Assembly: GCA_051866775.1 (NCBI GenBank)
Contig: JBJDXR010000027.1
Location: 1-39,576 of the forward strand
Direction of reading: 5' to 3'
Length of the DNA: 39,576 bases
From: RUG626 sp051866775
GTDB lineage: Bacteria > Bacillota > Clostridia > Oscillospirales > Oscillospiraceae
The translations under genes and the position numbers were made by a program. The notes below the pieces were generated by a model. It ran no database searches. It saw only the letters and a program-made list of their open reading frames with translations, and was not told the DNA's origin. Positions 7,697-16,557 of the stretch are shown in pieces; the stretch's first letter is position 1, and each line of letters starts with the position of its first letter.

Positions 7697-7977
7697 ATAA
7701 AGCGATGACTGGAAAGAAGTAAGCTGGCCGGAGTCCGTTAGAGAGCTGCCGGTGGGTGCAAGGCAGCCGGTGAAAACCAGCCGAATACATTCCAATAGCT
7801 CCGCACTGAACCGCTTATATGCGAAGTAGGCTGCGGCGGGCTTGCCCGTTACAGCAATAGGACGTTTTAACGGCGCCCGAGAGGCCCTTTTCGCAAGAAC
7901 TGGGTGAATTGAGGTGGTACCACGGTTTGCCGCAAGGCTTGTCGTCCTCTGCATTTGGCAGGGGGCGTATTTTTTTG
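7697..7977 (+). promoter_or_regulatory. T-box riboswitch, tyrosine (UAC) specifier
   Basis: A full T-box leader. Stem I has a lower helix TGGAA/TTCCA (7710-7714, 7790-7794) and an upper helix GCTGG/CCAGC (7723-7727, 7777-7781). Between them is the specifier loop, with the loop-E strand AGTA (7718-7721) opposite GAA-TAC-A; the specifier is TAC at 7786-7788, the Tyr codon. An AGAGAG bulge and the distal GGTGGGTGCAAGG region follow. The T-box core GGTGGTACCACGG (7913-7925) holds the TGGT (7915-7918) that would pair with ACCA of uncharged tRNA, which fits the A73 discriminator of tRNA-Tyr. The competing terminator is the stem at 7943-7967 followed by a T-run to 7976. Uncharged tRNA-Tyr is expected to allow readthrough into the symporter. 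Confidence 0.92.
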
Positions 7978-8015
7978 CCGTTGGACGCCCTCTGAAGAAA
8001 AAAGGGGGAATGACA

Positions 8016-9578
8016 ATGGCAATCAAGCTCATACTCATTCTGGTATTCTTTGCGCTGATGCTCATAGTCGGCATAAGATGCCGCAGGCACAGCACCGACG
8101 TAAACGGCTTCGTGCTCGGCGGGCGCTCCGTCGGCCCGTGGCTGACGGCCTTCGCTTTTGGTACGTCGTACTTCTCAGCTGTTATTTTTGTCGGATACGC
8201 AGGCCAGTTCGGCTGGAACTTCGGTATAGCCTCAACATGGATCGGCCTTGGAAACGCCTTTATCGGCTCACTGCTTGCATGGGCGGTGCTGGGACGGCGT
8301 ACAAGGATAATGACCCAGCACATCGGCTCCCGCACCATGCCGGATTTCTTCGGCAAACGCTATGAGGCGCCAAAGCTGACGCTTGCGGCGTCAGTTATTA
8401 CATTTGTTTTCCTAATACCATATACAGCCTCGCTGTTTAACGGCCTTTCAAGGCTGTTTGAGATGGCGTTTAATATCGACTACGCCTACTGCGTGATAGT
8501 CATGGCCGCGCTCACGGGAGTATACGTCATCGTTGGCGGGTACATGGCCACGGCGGTCAACGACTTTATTCAGGGTATAATCATGATATTCGGCATCATC
8601 GCCGTGATATTGGCTGTGCTGTCACAGAACGGCGGCTTTATGGCGTCCATGGCTGAGCTTGCCGGAGTGGAGTCCAGCGTGATGCCCGGCGCGTATGCCT
8701 CGTTCTTTGGGCCGGACCCGGTGTACCTTCTGTTTGTCGTCCTGCTCACTTCTTTGGGAACCTGGGGCCTGCCGCAGATGGTCGGCAAGTTCTACGCCAT
8801 CAAGGATGAGAGCGCTATTAAAAAGGGGACGATCATATCCACGCTTTTCGCGGTTATCGTGGCAGGCGGCTGTTATTTCCTCGGCGGCTTCGGACGCCTT
8901 TTTGCCACGCAGGAGCAGGTTGCGGCGGAGGGATTTGACAGCATTATCCCATCCATGCTCTCAACGCTTCCGGATATACTGACCGCGGTGGTGCTGATAC
9001 TTGTCCTTTCGGCGTCCATGTCCACCCTTTCCTCACTTGTCCTCACCTCTTCCTCCACGCTGACCCTTGACCTTATCGCCCCGCTGCGCAGGAAGAAGAT
9101 GGACGAGCACAGTAAGATGACTACCATGCGGGTTTTTATCGCATTTTTTATCGTCGTGTCCGCGGTGATCGCCATCGTTCAGGCAAAGTCCAGGGTCACG
9201 TTTATCGCGCAGCTCATGGGGATCTCCTGGGGCGCGCTTGCCGGGGCGTTTCTTGCGCCGTTCCTCTACGGACTGTTCTGGAAGAAGGCAAATAAGGCCG
9301 GCGCAGTGGCAAGCTTCATTTTCGGCTGCGGGCTGATGATAGTCCAGCTGTGCATATCCCTGGGCTGGATGTCTGTCAGCGGCGGAGTCCTGGGGTTTGT
9401 TTTCAGAAATTCTCTGTTCAGCGGCGTATTTGCCATGCTGGGCGGGCTTATCATCGTACCTATAGTCAGCCTTCTCACACCGAAGCTCAGACCTCGGAAA
9501 ACGGAGGAGTATTTCTCCTGCTATGAGCAGACCGTCGAGGTACGCGCCGCCACGGCTCTCGGAAAAGAGAAAAAATAA
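8016..9578 (+). CDS. Na+/solute symporter (SSS family), candidate tyrosine transporter
   Basis: A 520-residue integral membrane protein with about 13 hydrophobic segments and the SSS fold pattern. It has GGRSVGPWL near the N-terminus, GGYMATAVNDFIQG in the middle (the family's GGxxAVxxxDxxQ region) and a Ser/Thr-rich LSASMSTLSS helix, where SSS proteins bind Na+. It resembles proline- and pantothenate-type symporters. The substrate is inferred, not seen: the T-box upstream reads tyrosine, so uptake of tyrosine or a precursor is the simplest idea. The start is ATG 8016, seven bases after GGGGG; ATG 8010 is too close to that site. It is monocistronic, ending at a strong terminator. The frame is open upstream into the T-box, but that part is untranslated leader. 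Confidence 0.88.
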   Translation: MAIKLILILVFFALMLIVGIRCRRHSTDVNGFVLGGRSVGPWLTAFAFGTSYFSAVIFVGYAGQFGWNFGIASTWIGLGNAFIGSLLAWAVLGRRTRIMTQHIGSRTMPDFFGKRYEAPKLTLAASVITFVFLIPYTASLFNGLSRLFEMAFNIDYAYCVIVMAALTGVYVIVGGYMATAVNDFIQGIIMIFGIIAVILAVLSQNGGFMASMAELAGVESSVMPGAYASFFGPDPVYLLFVVLLTSLGTWGLPQMVGKFYAIKDESAIKKGTIISTLFAVIVAGGCYFLGGFGRLFATQEQVAAEGFDSIIPSMLSTLPDILTAVVLILVLSASMSTLSSLVLTSSSTLTLDLIAPLRRKKMDEHSKMTTMRVFIAFFIVVSAVIAIVQAKSRVTFIAQLMGISWGALAGAFLAPFLYGLFWKKANKAGAVASFIFGCGLMIVQLCISLGWMSVSGGVLGFVFRNSLFSGVFAMLGGLIIVPIVSLLTPKLRPRKTEEYFSCYEQTVEVRAATALGKEKK

Positions 9579-9591
9579 AATTTTAGTTTAT

Positions 9592-9628
9592 AAGCTGGGC
9601 AGAGTTTCGGACTCTGCCCAGCTTTTTT
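9592..9628 (+). terminator. terminator after the symporter gene
   Basis: A 14-bp perfect stem AAGCTGGGCAGAGT / ACTCTGCCCAGCTT (9592-9605, 9611-9624) with loop TTCGG, ending in a T-run. Confidence 0.95.
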
Positions 9629-9710
9629 GTGAGCTTTAGCTTCCAGATTGTGCCTGGGGTGCTTTGAATATGCTGTCGACGATGTGACGAATATGACTTA
9701 AAAATAATTG

Positions 9711-9739
9711 TTGATTTAATGGAGGAATAGTAATAAAAT
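9711..9739 (+). promoter_or_regulatory. sigma-A promoter of the MATE gene
   Basis: -35 TTGATT (9711-9716), 17-nt spacer, -10 TAAAAT (9734-9739), about 40 bases before the ATG. Confidence 0.65.
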
Positions 9740-9780
9740 TAACACCGCTGTGCAAAAAAATAAAAAGGAAGCCTGCTTTT

Positions 9781-11145
9781 ATGCTTTTAAAACGCGGCCC
9801 GGAAAAGAACGTCTGCCTGACGGAGGGGCCAATAGTCAAGGGAATAATAAAATTTGTAATACCGTTGTTTTTGGGACAGCTCCTACAGCAGCTATATAAT
9901 GTAGCGGACGCATGGGTTGTCGGCAATTTTGCGAATAACGACGCGTTTGCAGCTGTAAGCTCCGGCGGAAACCTTTCGTTTCTTGTGCTGGGGCTTTTCA
10001 GCGGTATTTCCATCGGCGGAGGCGTCGTTATCTCCAGATATTACGGAGAGGGGGACGAGAAGAAAATACGGGCCTCGGTCCACACTAATTTTGCCTTTGC
10101 CGTACTTCTGTCCATTGCGTCTACGGTCCTGGGGCTTGTGATTCTGCCCTATGTGCTCCGCTGGATGAACACGCCGGAGAGTGTTATGCCATATTCGCTT
10201 ACATATTTCCGTATTTATTTCGGCGGGATGTTCACAATAATAATGTACAACTTCTGCATGTCGATAATGCGTGCCCTTGGGGACAGTATGCATCCGCTGT
10301 ATTACCTGATAGTTTCCACCTGCGTAAACATTGTGCTGGACCTGCTGCTGGTGGCGGTATTCCACTGGGGCGTAGCGGGAGCAGCTATTGCAACAGTCGC
10401 GGCACAGGGCCTCAGCGTGGTGCTCTGCATAATCCGTATGCTGCGGGCAAAGGACTATTCCCATATAAGCATCAGAGAGCTGCGGCTTGACAAGAAGCTT
10501 GTAAAACAGGTGATATATCAGGGGATGCCCACAGGAATACAAAACTGTGTAATAAGCATAGGGAACCTCGTCGTACAGACCAATATAAACTATTTCGGCT
10601 CCTGCGCTATGTCCGGAGTGGGCGCGTACAGTAAGATAGAGGGCTTTGCGTTTCTGCCGATAACGAGCATATCAATGGCGCTGCCCACCATAATCAGCCA
10701 GAATCTCGGTGCAAAAAAGTATGACAGGGCCAAGAAGAGCGCGGCATTCGGAATAATTTCGGCGGTAGTGATGGCCGAGTTGATCGGAATCGCGTTTTTC
10801 ATGTTCGCCCCGCAGGCTCTTCGTATTTTTATAGACGACGCAGAGTCCATAAGCTACGGCGTGATCCACGCGCATACAAACGCACTTTTTTATTGCCTGC
10901 TGGCGTTTTCACACAGCGCCGCCGGCGTCATGCGCGGCTGCGGAAAATCCATAGTCCCGATGTTTACGATGCTTGCAACATGGTGCGGGATAAGGATACT
11001 TTACGTGACGATAGCCATGAAGTTTTTCCCGGTATACCAGACAGTGGCGATAGCTTATGCTCTCACTTGGAGCTTAAGCTCGATAGTATTTGCGTTCTTC
11101 CTTTTTAAATCCGATTGGACCCACAGTACTGATAGGTTAATATAA
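9781..11145 (+). CDS. MATE family multidrug/metabolite efflux transporter
   Basis: A 454-residue membrane protein of normal MATE length with about 12 predicted helices in two similar halves. The first half opens with a FVIPLFLGQLLQQLYNVADAWVVG segment typical of the family (residues 26-49), and the second repeats the pattern after GMPTGIQNCVISIGN. MATE transporters export cationic drugs or metabolites using Na+ or H+ gradients. The substrate cannot be told from sequence. AAGGA lies some 10 bases before ATG 9781, and a sigma-A promoter sits directly upstream. It stands alone between two terminators, without an obvious regulator gene beside it. Confidence 0.92.
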   Translation: MLLKRGPEKNVCLTEGPIVKGIIKFVIPLFLGQLLQQLYNVADAWVVGNFANNDAFAAVSSGGNLSFLVLGLFSGISIGGGVVISRYYGEGDEKKIRASVHTNFAFAVLLSIASTVLGLVILPYVLRWMNTPESVMPYSLTYFRIYFGGMFTIIMYNFCMSIMRALGDSMHPLYYLIVSTCVNIVLDLLLVAVFHWGVAGAAIATVAAQGLSVVLCIIRMLRAKDYSHISIRELRLDKKLVKQVIYQGMPTGIQNCVISIGNLVVQTNINYFGSCAMSGVGAYSKIEGFAFLPITSISMALPTIISQNLGAKKYDRAKKSAAFGIISAVVMAELIGIAFFMFAPQALRIFIDDAESISYGVIHAHTNALFYCLLAFSHSAAGVMRGCGKSIVPMFTMLATWCGIRILYVTIAMKFFPVYQTVAIAYALTWSLSSIVFAFFLFKSDWTHSTDRLI

Positions 11146-11150
11146 ATATA

Positions 11151-11182
11151 AACGCCCGGACCGCCTGCCCGGGCGTTCTCTT
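11151..11182 (+). terminator. terminator after the MATE gene
   Basis: Stem AACGCCCGG / CCGGGCGTT (11151-11159, 11169-11177), then CTCTTT. The T-tract is weak, so some readthrough into mutS2 is possible. Confidence 0.7.
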
Positions 11183-11206
11183 TGATGGCTGCCGCGTTGA
11201 TAGACG

Positions 11207-11235
11207 TTGCAAAAAGTCTGCGGATATGCTATCTT
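11207..11235 (+). promoter_or_regulatory. probable promoter of mutS2
   Basis: -35 TTGCAA (11207-11212), 17-nt spacer, -10 TATCTT (11230-11235) with an upstream TGC (extended -10). Confidence 0.5.
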
Positions 11236-11262
11236 TGTCCTGTAAAGTTTGAGGTGCGATTT

Positions 11263-13632
11263 ATGACTCTTTATGAAAAATCACAACATATACTGGAACT
11301 GCCAGCTGTCCTTAAGCTGCTGTCCTCAATGGCGGTAAGTTCCGGAGCAAAGGAGGCTGCGGAGCAGCTGACGCCCACCGCCGACAGGGCGGAGGCGGAA
11401 CGCAGGCTTTCGGAGACAACGGACGCCCGGGATATGATGACCCTCCTGGGAAGTCCCTCTTTTTCGGGAGTCAGGGACGTAAGAAGCTCCCTTAAGCGTG
11501 CCGGTGCCGGGGGGATGCTCAATACCCGGGAGCTTATGGATATTGCCGGGGTGCTCCGCTCAGCGAGAGAGGCGCTTTCCTATGCCTCCGGGGATGAGAA
11601 AAGCGGGCGCTCTGTGGATTACCTGTTTTCATCCTTAAGGGCGAATAAGTACCTTGAGGAGAAGATTACGAATTCAATAATCGGCGACAATGAGCTTTCG
11701 GATGCTGCAAGCCCGGAGCTTGCGGATATCCGCCGGGCGATGCGGGTGGCGGGGGATAAGGTGCGTCAGGCACTTCAGAAGATCATATCCTCGCCGGCCT
11801 ATGCCAAGGTGCTCCAGGAGCCGATAATAACCGTTAAAAACGGGCGTTACGTCGTCCCGGTAAAGGCCGAGTGCAAAAGCTCCGTGCCGGGGCTTACTCA
11901 CGACATCTCCTCCTCCGGCGCGACGCTTTTTATCGAGCCGATGAGCGCCGTCAAGGCAAACAATGAGATACGGGAGCTTTTGGCGCGTGAGGAGCGGGAG
12001 ATCGACCGCATACTTATGGAGCTTTCAGCTGAGGCGTCGGATTTTTCCGACGATATATCCACGAACTACAGGGTGCTGACGCAGCTTGATTTGATCTTTG
12101 CGAAGGCGAAGCTCTCCTATAAGCTGAACGCAGTCAAACCTGCCATCTCTGAAAACGGCGAGCTGGAGCTTAAGAAGGCACGCCATCCGCTACTGAAGCA
12201 GGATACCGCTGTCCCCATAGATATATCCTTGGGCGGGGAGTTTGACACGCTTGTGATAACAGGCCCTAACACCGGCGGAAAGACGGTAAGCCTTAAGACC
12301 GTGGGCCTTCTGTGTCTGATGGCGGAGTGCGGCCTTCACATACCGGCAGGGGACGGGAGCGTAGTTCCGCTCTTTGAGAAGATCCTGGCGGATATCGGGG
12401 ATGAACAGTCCATTGAACAGTCCTTATCCACATTTTCCTCACATATGACTAATATTGTGGGAATACTTAAGGAGTGTGGGGAAGGCTCTCTGGTGCTTTT
12501 TGACGAGCTGGGCGCCGGAACAGATCCGGCTGAAGGGGCGGCGCTTGCAGTTGCGGTCATAGAATATGCCAGAAGCGCAGGCGCGCACATAGCGGCGACC
12601 ACCCATTACGCGGAGCTTAAGATATATGCCATGACCCAGAGCGGGGTCATGAACGCCTCCTGTGAGTTTGACGTGAAGACGCTTAAGCCCACATACAGGC
12701 TGCTTATGGGAATACCGGGAAAATCAAACGCCTTTGCGATTTCGGAGAGGCTGGGGCTTCCTGAGCATATTATTGAGGATGCAAGGCGCCGCATGGACGC
12801 TGGGGACGCCGATTTTGAGGAGGCGCTTTCGCGCCTTGAGGAGAACAGAAAAGAGTCTGAACAAAGGCGCGCTGAGACGGCGGCTCTTTTGCAGAAGGCA
12901 AAGGCGGATGCCGAGGCGGCGGCGCGTGAGCGCCGCGAGGCTGAGGAGGAACGCCGGAAATTTACGAAAAATGCCCGCCGTGAGGCAGAGAGGATACTTG
13001 AAAACGCCCGTGAAGCTGCGGATGAGGCTTTCAAGGATATAGAGAGACAGCGCAGAGAGGCGGCTGATAACGACTGGCAGCGGCTTAACGAGGCGAAAAG
13101 CCGGATACGCCGGTCCCTTAACGAGGCGGAGAGCCGCGTAGGTCCGTCGGAGCCGGAGCCGAAGAGGGTGCAGGAGAGTGTGCGCCCGGCCAGAGCGGGA
13201 GATGTTGTGGAGATATTGTCCATCGGCTCAAAGGCCAACGTCATATCCGTGTCCCCCGACGGCACACTTGAGCTTCAGGCGGGTATAATGAAGATAAACG
13301 CCAAGCAGTGTGAGGTCCGCGTGCTCGAGGGGGAGAAGATAAAGGTTGAACGGGCGGCTACAGTGTCAGCACCGGCCTCCTCCGGCAGCATGAAGCCGGA
13401 ACTTGACCTTCGCGGGATGACCGCCGAAGAGGCGGTCTCTATGCTGGAACGTTTTATTGATACTGCCCAGATGCGCCATATAAATACGGTGACCATAATA
13501 CACGGAAAGGGTACGGGTGTACTCAGGCAGGCCGTCCAGCAGTGTCTTAAAAGGAGCAGGCAGGTAAAGTCATTTCGCCTTGGACGCTTCGGTGAGGGCG
13601 AAGCGGGAGTTACTATTGCAGAAATCAAGTAA
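11263..13632 (+). CDS. mutS2: MutS2 (DNA recombination/ribosome rescue ATPase with Smr nuclease domain)
   Basis: A 789-residue protein with the full MutS2 layout: N-terminal core and lever regions, ABC-type ATPase with Walker A GPNTGGKT near residue 334 and Walker B VLFDELGAGTDP, a long charged coiled coil (about 510-630), a KOW-like segment beginning RAGDVVEI, and the C-terminal Smr domain with LDLRG and HGKGTG. It lacks the mismatch-binding domain of MutS. MutS2 has been linked to suppression of homologous recombination and, in Bacillus, to splitting collided ribosomes (RqcU). The start is ATG 11263 with GAGGTG upstream; an earlier in-frame TTG at 11182 would overlap the promoter and terminator. 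It is followed by an HPr-like gene with its own promoter. Confidence 0.95.
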   Translation: MTLYEKSQHILELPAVLKLLSSMAVSSGAKEAAEQLTPTADRAEAERRLSETTDARDMMTLLGSPSFSGVRDVRSSLKRAGAGGMLNTRELMDIAGVLRSAREALSYASGDEKSGRSVDYLFSSLRANKYLEEKITNSIIGDNELSDAASPELADIRRAMRVAGDKVRQALQKIISSPAYAKVLQEPIITVKNGRYVVPVKAECKSSVPGLTHDISSSGATLFIEPMSAVKANNEIRELLAREEREIDRILMELSAEASDFSDDISTNYRVLTQLDLIFAKAKLSYKLNAVKPAISENGELELKKARHPLLKQDTAVPIDISLGGEFDTLVITGPNTGGKTVSLKTVGLLCLMAECGLHIPAGDGSVVPLFEKILADIGDEQSIEQSLSTFSSHMTNIVGILKECGEGSLVLFDELGAGTDPAEGAALAVAVIEYARSAGAHIAATTHYAELKIYAMTQSGVMNASCEFDVKTLKPTYRLLMGIPGKSNAFAISERLGLPEHIIEDARRRMDAGDADFEEALSRLEENRKESEQRRAETAALLQKAKADAEAAARERREAEEERRKFTKNARREAERILENAREAADEAFKDIERQRREAADNDWQRLNEAKSRIRRSLNEAESRVGPSEPEPKRVQESVRPARAGDVVEILSIGSKANVISVSPDGTLELQAGIMKINAKQCEVRVLEGEKIKVERAATVSAPASSGSMKPELDLRGMTAEEAVSMLERFIDTAQMRHINTVTIIHGKGTGVLRQAVQQCLKRSRQVKSFRLGRFGEGEAGVTIAEIK

Positions 13633-13734
13633 AATCTGGAATATCATGTAAGCTTGTCGATTTTTATCAAAAAATTTGTTGAAAATTACACAAAATTTGT
13701 CTGATCTCAAGGAGATATTCAACACAATTATTTA

Positions 13735-13763
13735 TTGACGATTAATCGGTACTTTGCTAAAAT
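13735..13763 (+). promoter_or_regulatory. sigma-A promoter of the HPr-like gene
   Basis: -35 TTGACG (13735-13740), 17-nt spacer, -10 TAAAAT (13758-13763). I saw no catabolite-responsive (cre) consensus in 13633-13835. Confidence 0.75.
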
Positions 13764-13835
13764 GAGTTAAATAATATTGGTGAAGTAGCGCGCGGCGGCG
13801 ATGTTCAGCCGTTGCAGTTTTAAGGAGGGGCATCA

Positions 13836-14099
13836 ATGTTTGTTAAAGAAGTAGTTGTCATGAATCAAGTAGGTCTTCGTGCCAGACCGGCAACCTTTTT
13901 CACTCAGAAGGCAAACGAGTTCAAGTGCAGCGTTTGGATCGAAAAGGATGAACGCAGAGTCAACGCAAAAAGCCTTCTTGGTGTGCTGTCCCTTGGAATA
14001 ATCAAGGGAATGTCCATAAGCGTTGTTGCTGACGGCGAGGATGAGGAGCAGGCGGTTGAGACGCTCTGCGAGCTGATCTCAAGGGATTTTGCCGAATAA
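13836..14099 (+). CDS. HPr/Crh-like protein lacking the PTS histidine
   Basis: An 87-residue HPr-fold protein. In HPr, His15 in GLHARPA is phosphorylated by Enzyme I to drive sugar uptake. Here the motif is GLRARPA, with Arg15 (codon CGT, 13878-13880), so it cannot act as a His phosphocarrier. Ser46 in NAKSLLGVLSLGI, the HPr kinase/phosphorylase site, is kept at exactly the right position with its hydrophobic surroundings. This is the pattern of Crh of Bacillus (Gln15, Ser46), a CcpA co-regulator, although Arg rather than Gln is used. A role in carbon signalling is therefore inferred. AAGGAGG precedes the ATG. The gene has its own promoter and a hairpin terminator before uvrC; hprK and ccpA are not in the window. 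Confidence 0.88.
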   Translation: MFVKEVVVMNQVGLRARPATFFTQKANEFKCSVWIEKDERRVNAKSLLGVLSLGIIKGMSISVVADGEDEEQAVETLCELISRDFAE

Positions 14100-14119
14100 G
14101 AGAAGAAGAGAAAATCATT

Positions 14120-14153
14120 AACGGCCTGTTTCGTCGAAACAGGCCGTTTGATT
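14120..14153 (+). terminator. hairpin terminator/attenuator between the HPr-like gene and uvrC
   Basis: A 12-bp stem AACGGCCTGTTT / AAACAGGCCGTT (14120-14131, 14137-14148) with a 5-nt loop, followed by TGATTTCT. The T-tract is poor, so partial readthrough into uvrC is plausible; no separate uvrC promoter was found. Confidence 0.72.
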
Positions 14154-14177
14154 TCTCCGCCTGAAGGAGGTGGTAAA

Positions 14178-15995
14178 ATGCCGGAATCACTGAGGGAGAA
14201 AGCACTGGCACTTCCGCTGAAGCCCGGTGTATATATAATGCGCGACGCCTCGGGAGAGGTAATATACGTGGGCAAGGCCAAGGCGCTGAAAAACAGGGTC
14301 AGCAGCTATTTTCACGGCTCTCACAATGCAAAAACTGAGGCCATGATCTCAAAAATAGCGGATTTTTCCGTTATAATAGCAGACTCGGAGTTTGAGGCCC
14401 TTGTTCTGGAAAACTCACTGATCAAGCACCACGCTCCAAAATACAATATCCTCTTAAAAGATGACAAGGGGTATCCTTTTATAAGGCTGGACGTAAAAAG
14501 TGATTATCCGCGTTTTACCATCGCGTCAAAGAGAGAGAATGACGGTGCGGAGTATTTCGGTCCATTTGGCGGACGCAGCACCACCAAAACAGCTATCGAC
14601 GCGATATGTAAGAGCCTGAAGCTGCCAACCTGCGGAAAAAAATTCCCCAGGGACATCGGCAAAGAGCGCCCGTGTCTCAATTACCACATGGGAGTCTGCG
14701 ATGCTTACTGTAACCAGAAGGCCACACAGGAGGATTACCGCAGGGCGATTGAGCGGGCTGTGATGATACTGCGCGGCAGGAGCCGTGAACTTGTGGATGA
14801 GCTTACAGAGCAGATGGAACGTGCCGCGGAGGAACTGCGCTTTGAGGAGGCCGCGCGCCTGCGGGACACAATTAGCTCGATAACTAGCCTGGAGACTCGC
14901 CAGCATGTACTGATGAAGGGCTCGTCGGATACGGACGCAATTGGCTTTTTTACCGGCCAGGTGAAGAGCTGCTTCACGGTTCTGCACTATATTCAGGGGC
15001 AGCTTCTCGGCAAGGATGCGGAGCTTCTTGAGGATCCGCTTGGGGACGGCCTTGAGGGGCTTTCCGTGCTTGTGCGGCAGTTTTATTCAAACAGGGAAAA
15101 CATTCCTAAGAACATATTGATGCCGGAGGACACCGGCGATTTGGAAGAGCTTGCACGGTTTTTGTCGGACCAATCCGGGCATACTGTCTCCGTGACGGTA
15201 CCGCAGCGCGGTATAAACAGGGATTTTATAAACGCCGCGGCCGTAAATGCACGTGAGGAGACCGAGCGGCTCACGACAACGGAGGAGCGCATATCAAAGA
15301 CCGCACGCTGGCTTATGGAGGCGCTGGGGCTGAGTGCCCCTCCTGTAAGGGTTGAGTCCTTCGACATATCAAATACAGGCGCTGACGATATAGTTGCGTC
15401 AATGGTGGTTTTTGACCACGGCAGGCCGCTGAAGAGGGCGTACAAAAAATTTAAGATGAAAACAATTATCGGCACCGATGACTACGGCTCCATGCGCGAG
15501 GCTGTGGGCCGGCGCTTTAGCCGCTTTGCCGGCGGCGATCCGGGTTTTTCCCAGCTTCCGGATCTGCTGCTTATCGACGGCGGCGCCGCACACGCCGCTG
15601 CAGCTAAGGAGGCGATGGAGCGGACGGGTGTCTCCGTACCGGTCTTTGGAATGGTCAAGGATGACCGCCATAGGACTCGTGCGCTTGTGACTCCCGAGGG
15701 CGAGGAGATCGGGATATCGGGCTTTCCGGCGGTTTTTGCCTTTATCGGCACGATACAGGAGGAGACCCACCGCTTTGCCATTGAGTTCCACCGGAGCCTG
15801 CGCTCAAAGCGCGTGAGCCGCTCAAAGCTCGACGGCATTCCCGGAGTTGGGGAAAAGCGCAAAGCGGAGCTTTTAAAGTACTTTAAGAGCATTAAGACGA
15901 TCGAGCGGGCGGATGTGGCGGAACTGAGCAAAGTGGTGCCAAAGCCCACCGCTCAGGCGATTTATTCGCATTTTCACAAGAAAAGTGGGGAATAA
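14178..15995 (+). CDS. uvrC: excinuclease ABC subunit C (UvrC)
   Basis: UvrC makes both incisions around a DNA lesion after UvrAB loading in nucleotide excision repair. The 605-residue protein shows the GIY-YIG domain (PGVYIMRD and VIYVGKAK, residues 15-33), the UVR motif (FEEAARLRD) near residue 235, the C-terminal RNase H-like nuclease (FDISNTG ... LLIDGG) and a terminal helix-hairpin-helix (IPGVGEKRKAELL). ATG 14178 follows AGGAGG with ideal spacing. It leads a close unit with rsmD (6-bp gap) and coaD (10-bp gap). The cysteine-rich stretch between the first and UVR domains (CNYHMGVCDAYC-like) is present, with a slightly unusual reading CLNYHMGVCDAYC. Confidence 0.96.
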   Translation: MPESLREKALALPLKPGVYIMRDASGEVIYVGKAKALKNRVSSYFHGSHNAKTEAMISKIADFSVIIADSEFEALVLENSLIKHHAPKYNILLKDDKGYPFIRLDVKSDYPRFTIASKRENDGAEYFGPFGGRSTTKTAIDAICKSLKLPTCGKKFPRDIGKERPCLNYHMGVCDAYCNQKATQEDYRRAIERAVMILRGRSRELVDELTEQMERAAEELRFEEAARLRDTISSITSLETRQHVLMKGSSDTDAIGFFTGQVKSCFTVLHYIQGQLLGKDAELLEDPLGDGLEGLSVLVRQFYSNRENIPKNILMPEDTGDLEELARFLSDQSGHTVSVTVPQRGINRDFINAAAVNAREETERLTTTEERISKTARWLMEALGLSAPPVRVESFDISNTGADDIVASMVVFDHGRPLKRAYKKFKMKTIIGTDDYGSMREAVGRRFSRFAGGDPGFSQLPDLLLIDGGAAHAAAAKEAMERTGVSVPVFGMVKDDRHRTRALVTPEGEEIGISGFPAVFAFIGTIQEETHRFAIEFHRSLRSKRVSRSKLDGIPGVGEKRKAELLKYFKSIKTIERADVAELSKVVPKPTAQAIYSHFHKKSGE

Positions 15996-16001
15996 GACAA
16001 C

Positions 16002-16547
16002 ATGAGAGTTATTACAGGAACAGCCAGAGGCAGACGCCTCAAGGAGCCGTCCAACTACGATATACGTCCGACCACGGACAAAGTCAAGGAGTCGATGTTT
16101 AATATCGTCCAGTTTTCTGTTGAGGGCGCGCATGTGCTCGACCTATTCGCGGGTACTGGACAGCTGGGAATTGAGGCGCTCAGCCGCGGAGCCGAGCACG
16201 CCGTTTTTGTGGACAAGTCGCCTGAGGCCATAAAAATCGTCCGGGAGAATCTTGAGACAACGGGACTTGCTGACAGGGCCAGGGTGGTCAGGACGGACTC
16301 TCTGATGTTTTTAAGGAGCGGGGAGAAGTTTGACCTAATATTCCTTGATCCGCCTTTTGCCGCCGGGCTTCTGGAAAAAGCGCTTGATTTGGCTACGGGA
16401 TTTGACATATTAAAGGAAAATGGTATAATAATGTGCGAGAGTGATATCAACACCGCCTTGCCGGAGCCTTCAAGGTCCGAATACTCAAGGCGGGAATACC
16501 ATTACGGCAAGATAAAGCTCACAACTTTTACCAAGGATCGGTTTTGA
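16002..16547 (+). CDS. rsmD: 16S rRNA (guanine(966)-N2)-methyltransferase RsmD
   Basis: RsmD methylates G966 of 16S rRNA on the assembled 30S subunit. The 181-residue Rossmann methyltransferase has the family length, with the N-terminal RVITGTARG signature, the SAM-binding motif DLFAGTGQLGIEALSRGA (residues 47-64) and the catalytic motif LDPPF (near 117-121). It starts six bases after uvrC and is followed by coaD, an arrangement (rsmD-coaD) that is very widespread in bacteria. Confidence 0.95.
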   Translation: MRVITGTARGRRLKEPSNYDIRPTTDKVKESMFNIVQFSVEGAHVLDLFAGTGQLGIEALSRGAEHAVFVDKSPEAIKIVRENLETTGLADRARVVRTDSLMFLRSGEKFDLIFLDPPFAAGLLEKALDLATGFDILKENGIIMCESDINTALPEPSRSEYSRREYHYGKIKLTTFTKDRF

Positions 16548-16557
16548 GGGTATGTCC

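Noticed and set aside
7914..8015. N-terminal extension of the symporter frame upstream to GTG 7914
   Set aside because: The extension would translate the T-box antiterminator and terminator; a good ribosome binding site sits before ATG 8016.
7634..8356. Minus-strand open frame across the T-box leader
   Set aside because: It spans the riboswitch and the first part of the symporter gene, both of which explain the sequence better.
12606..13265. Minus-strand Ser/Arg-rich frame inside mutS2
   Set aside because: The composition reflects the reverse of the Glu/Ala/Arg coiled coil of MutS2; not a gene.
13633..13835. Possible cre (CcpA) site before the HPr-like gene
   Set aside because: No 14-bp stretch matched the cre consensus well enough to report.
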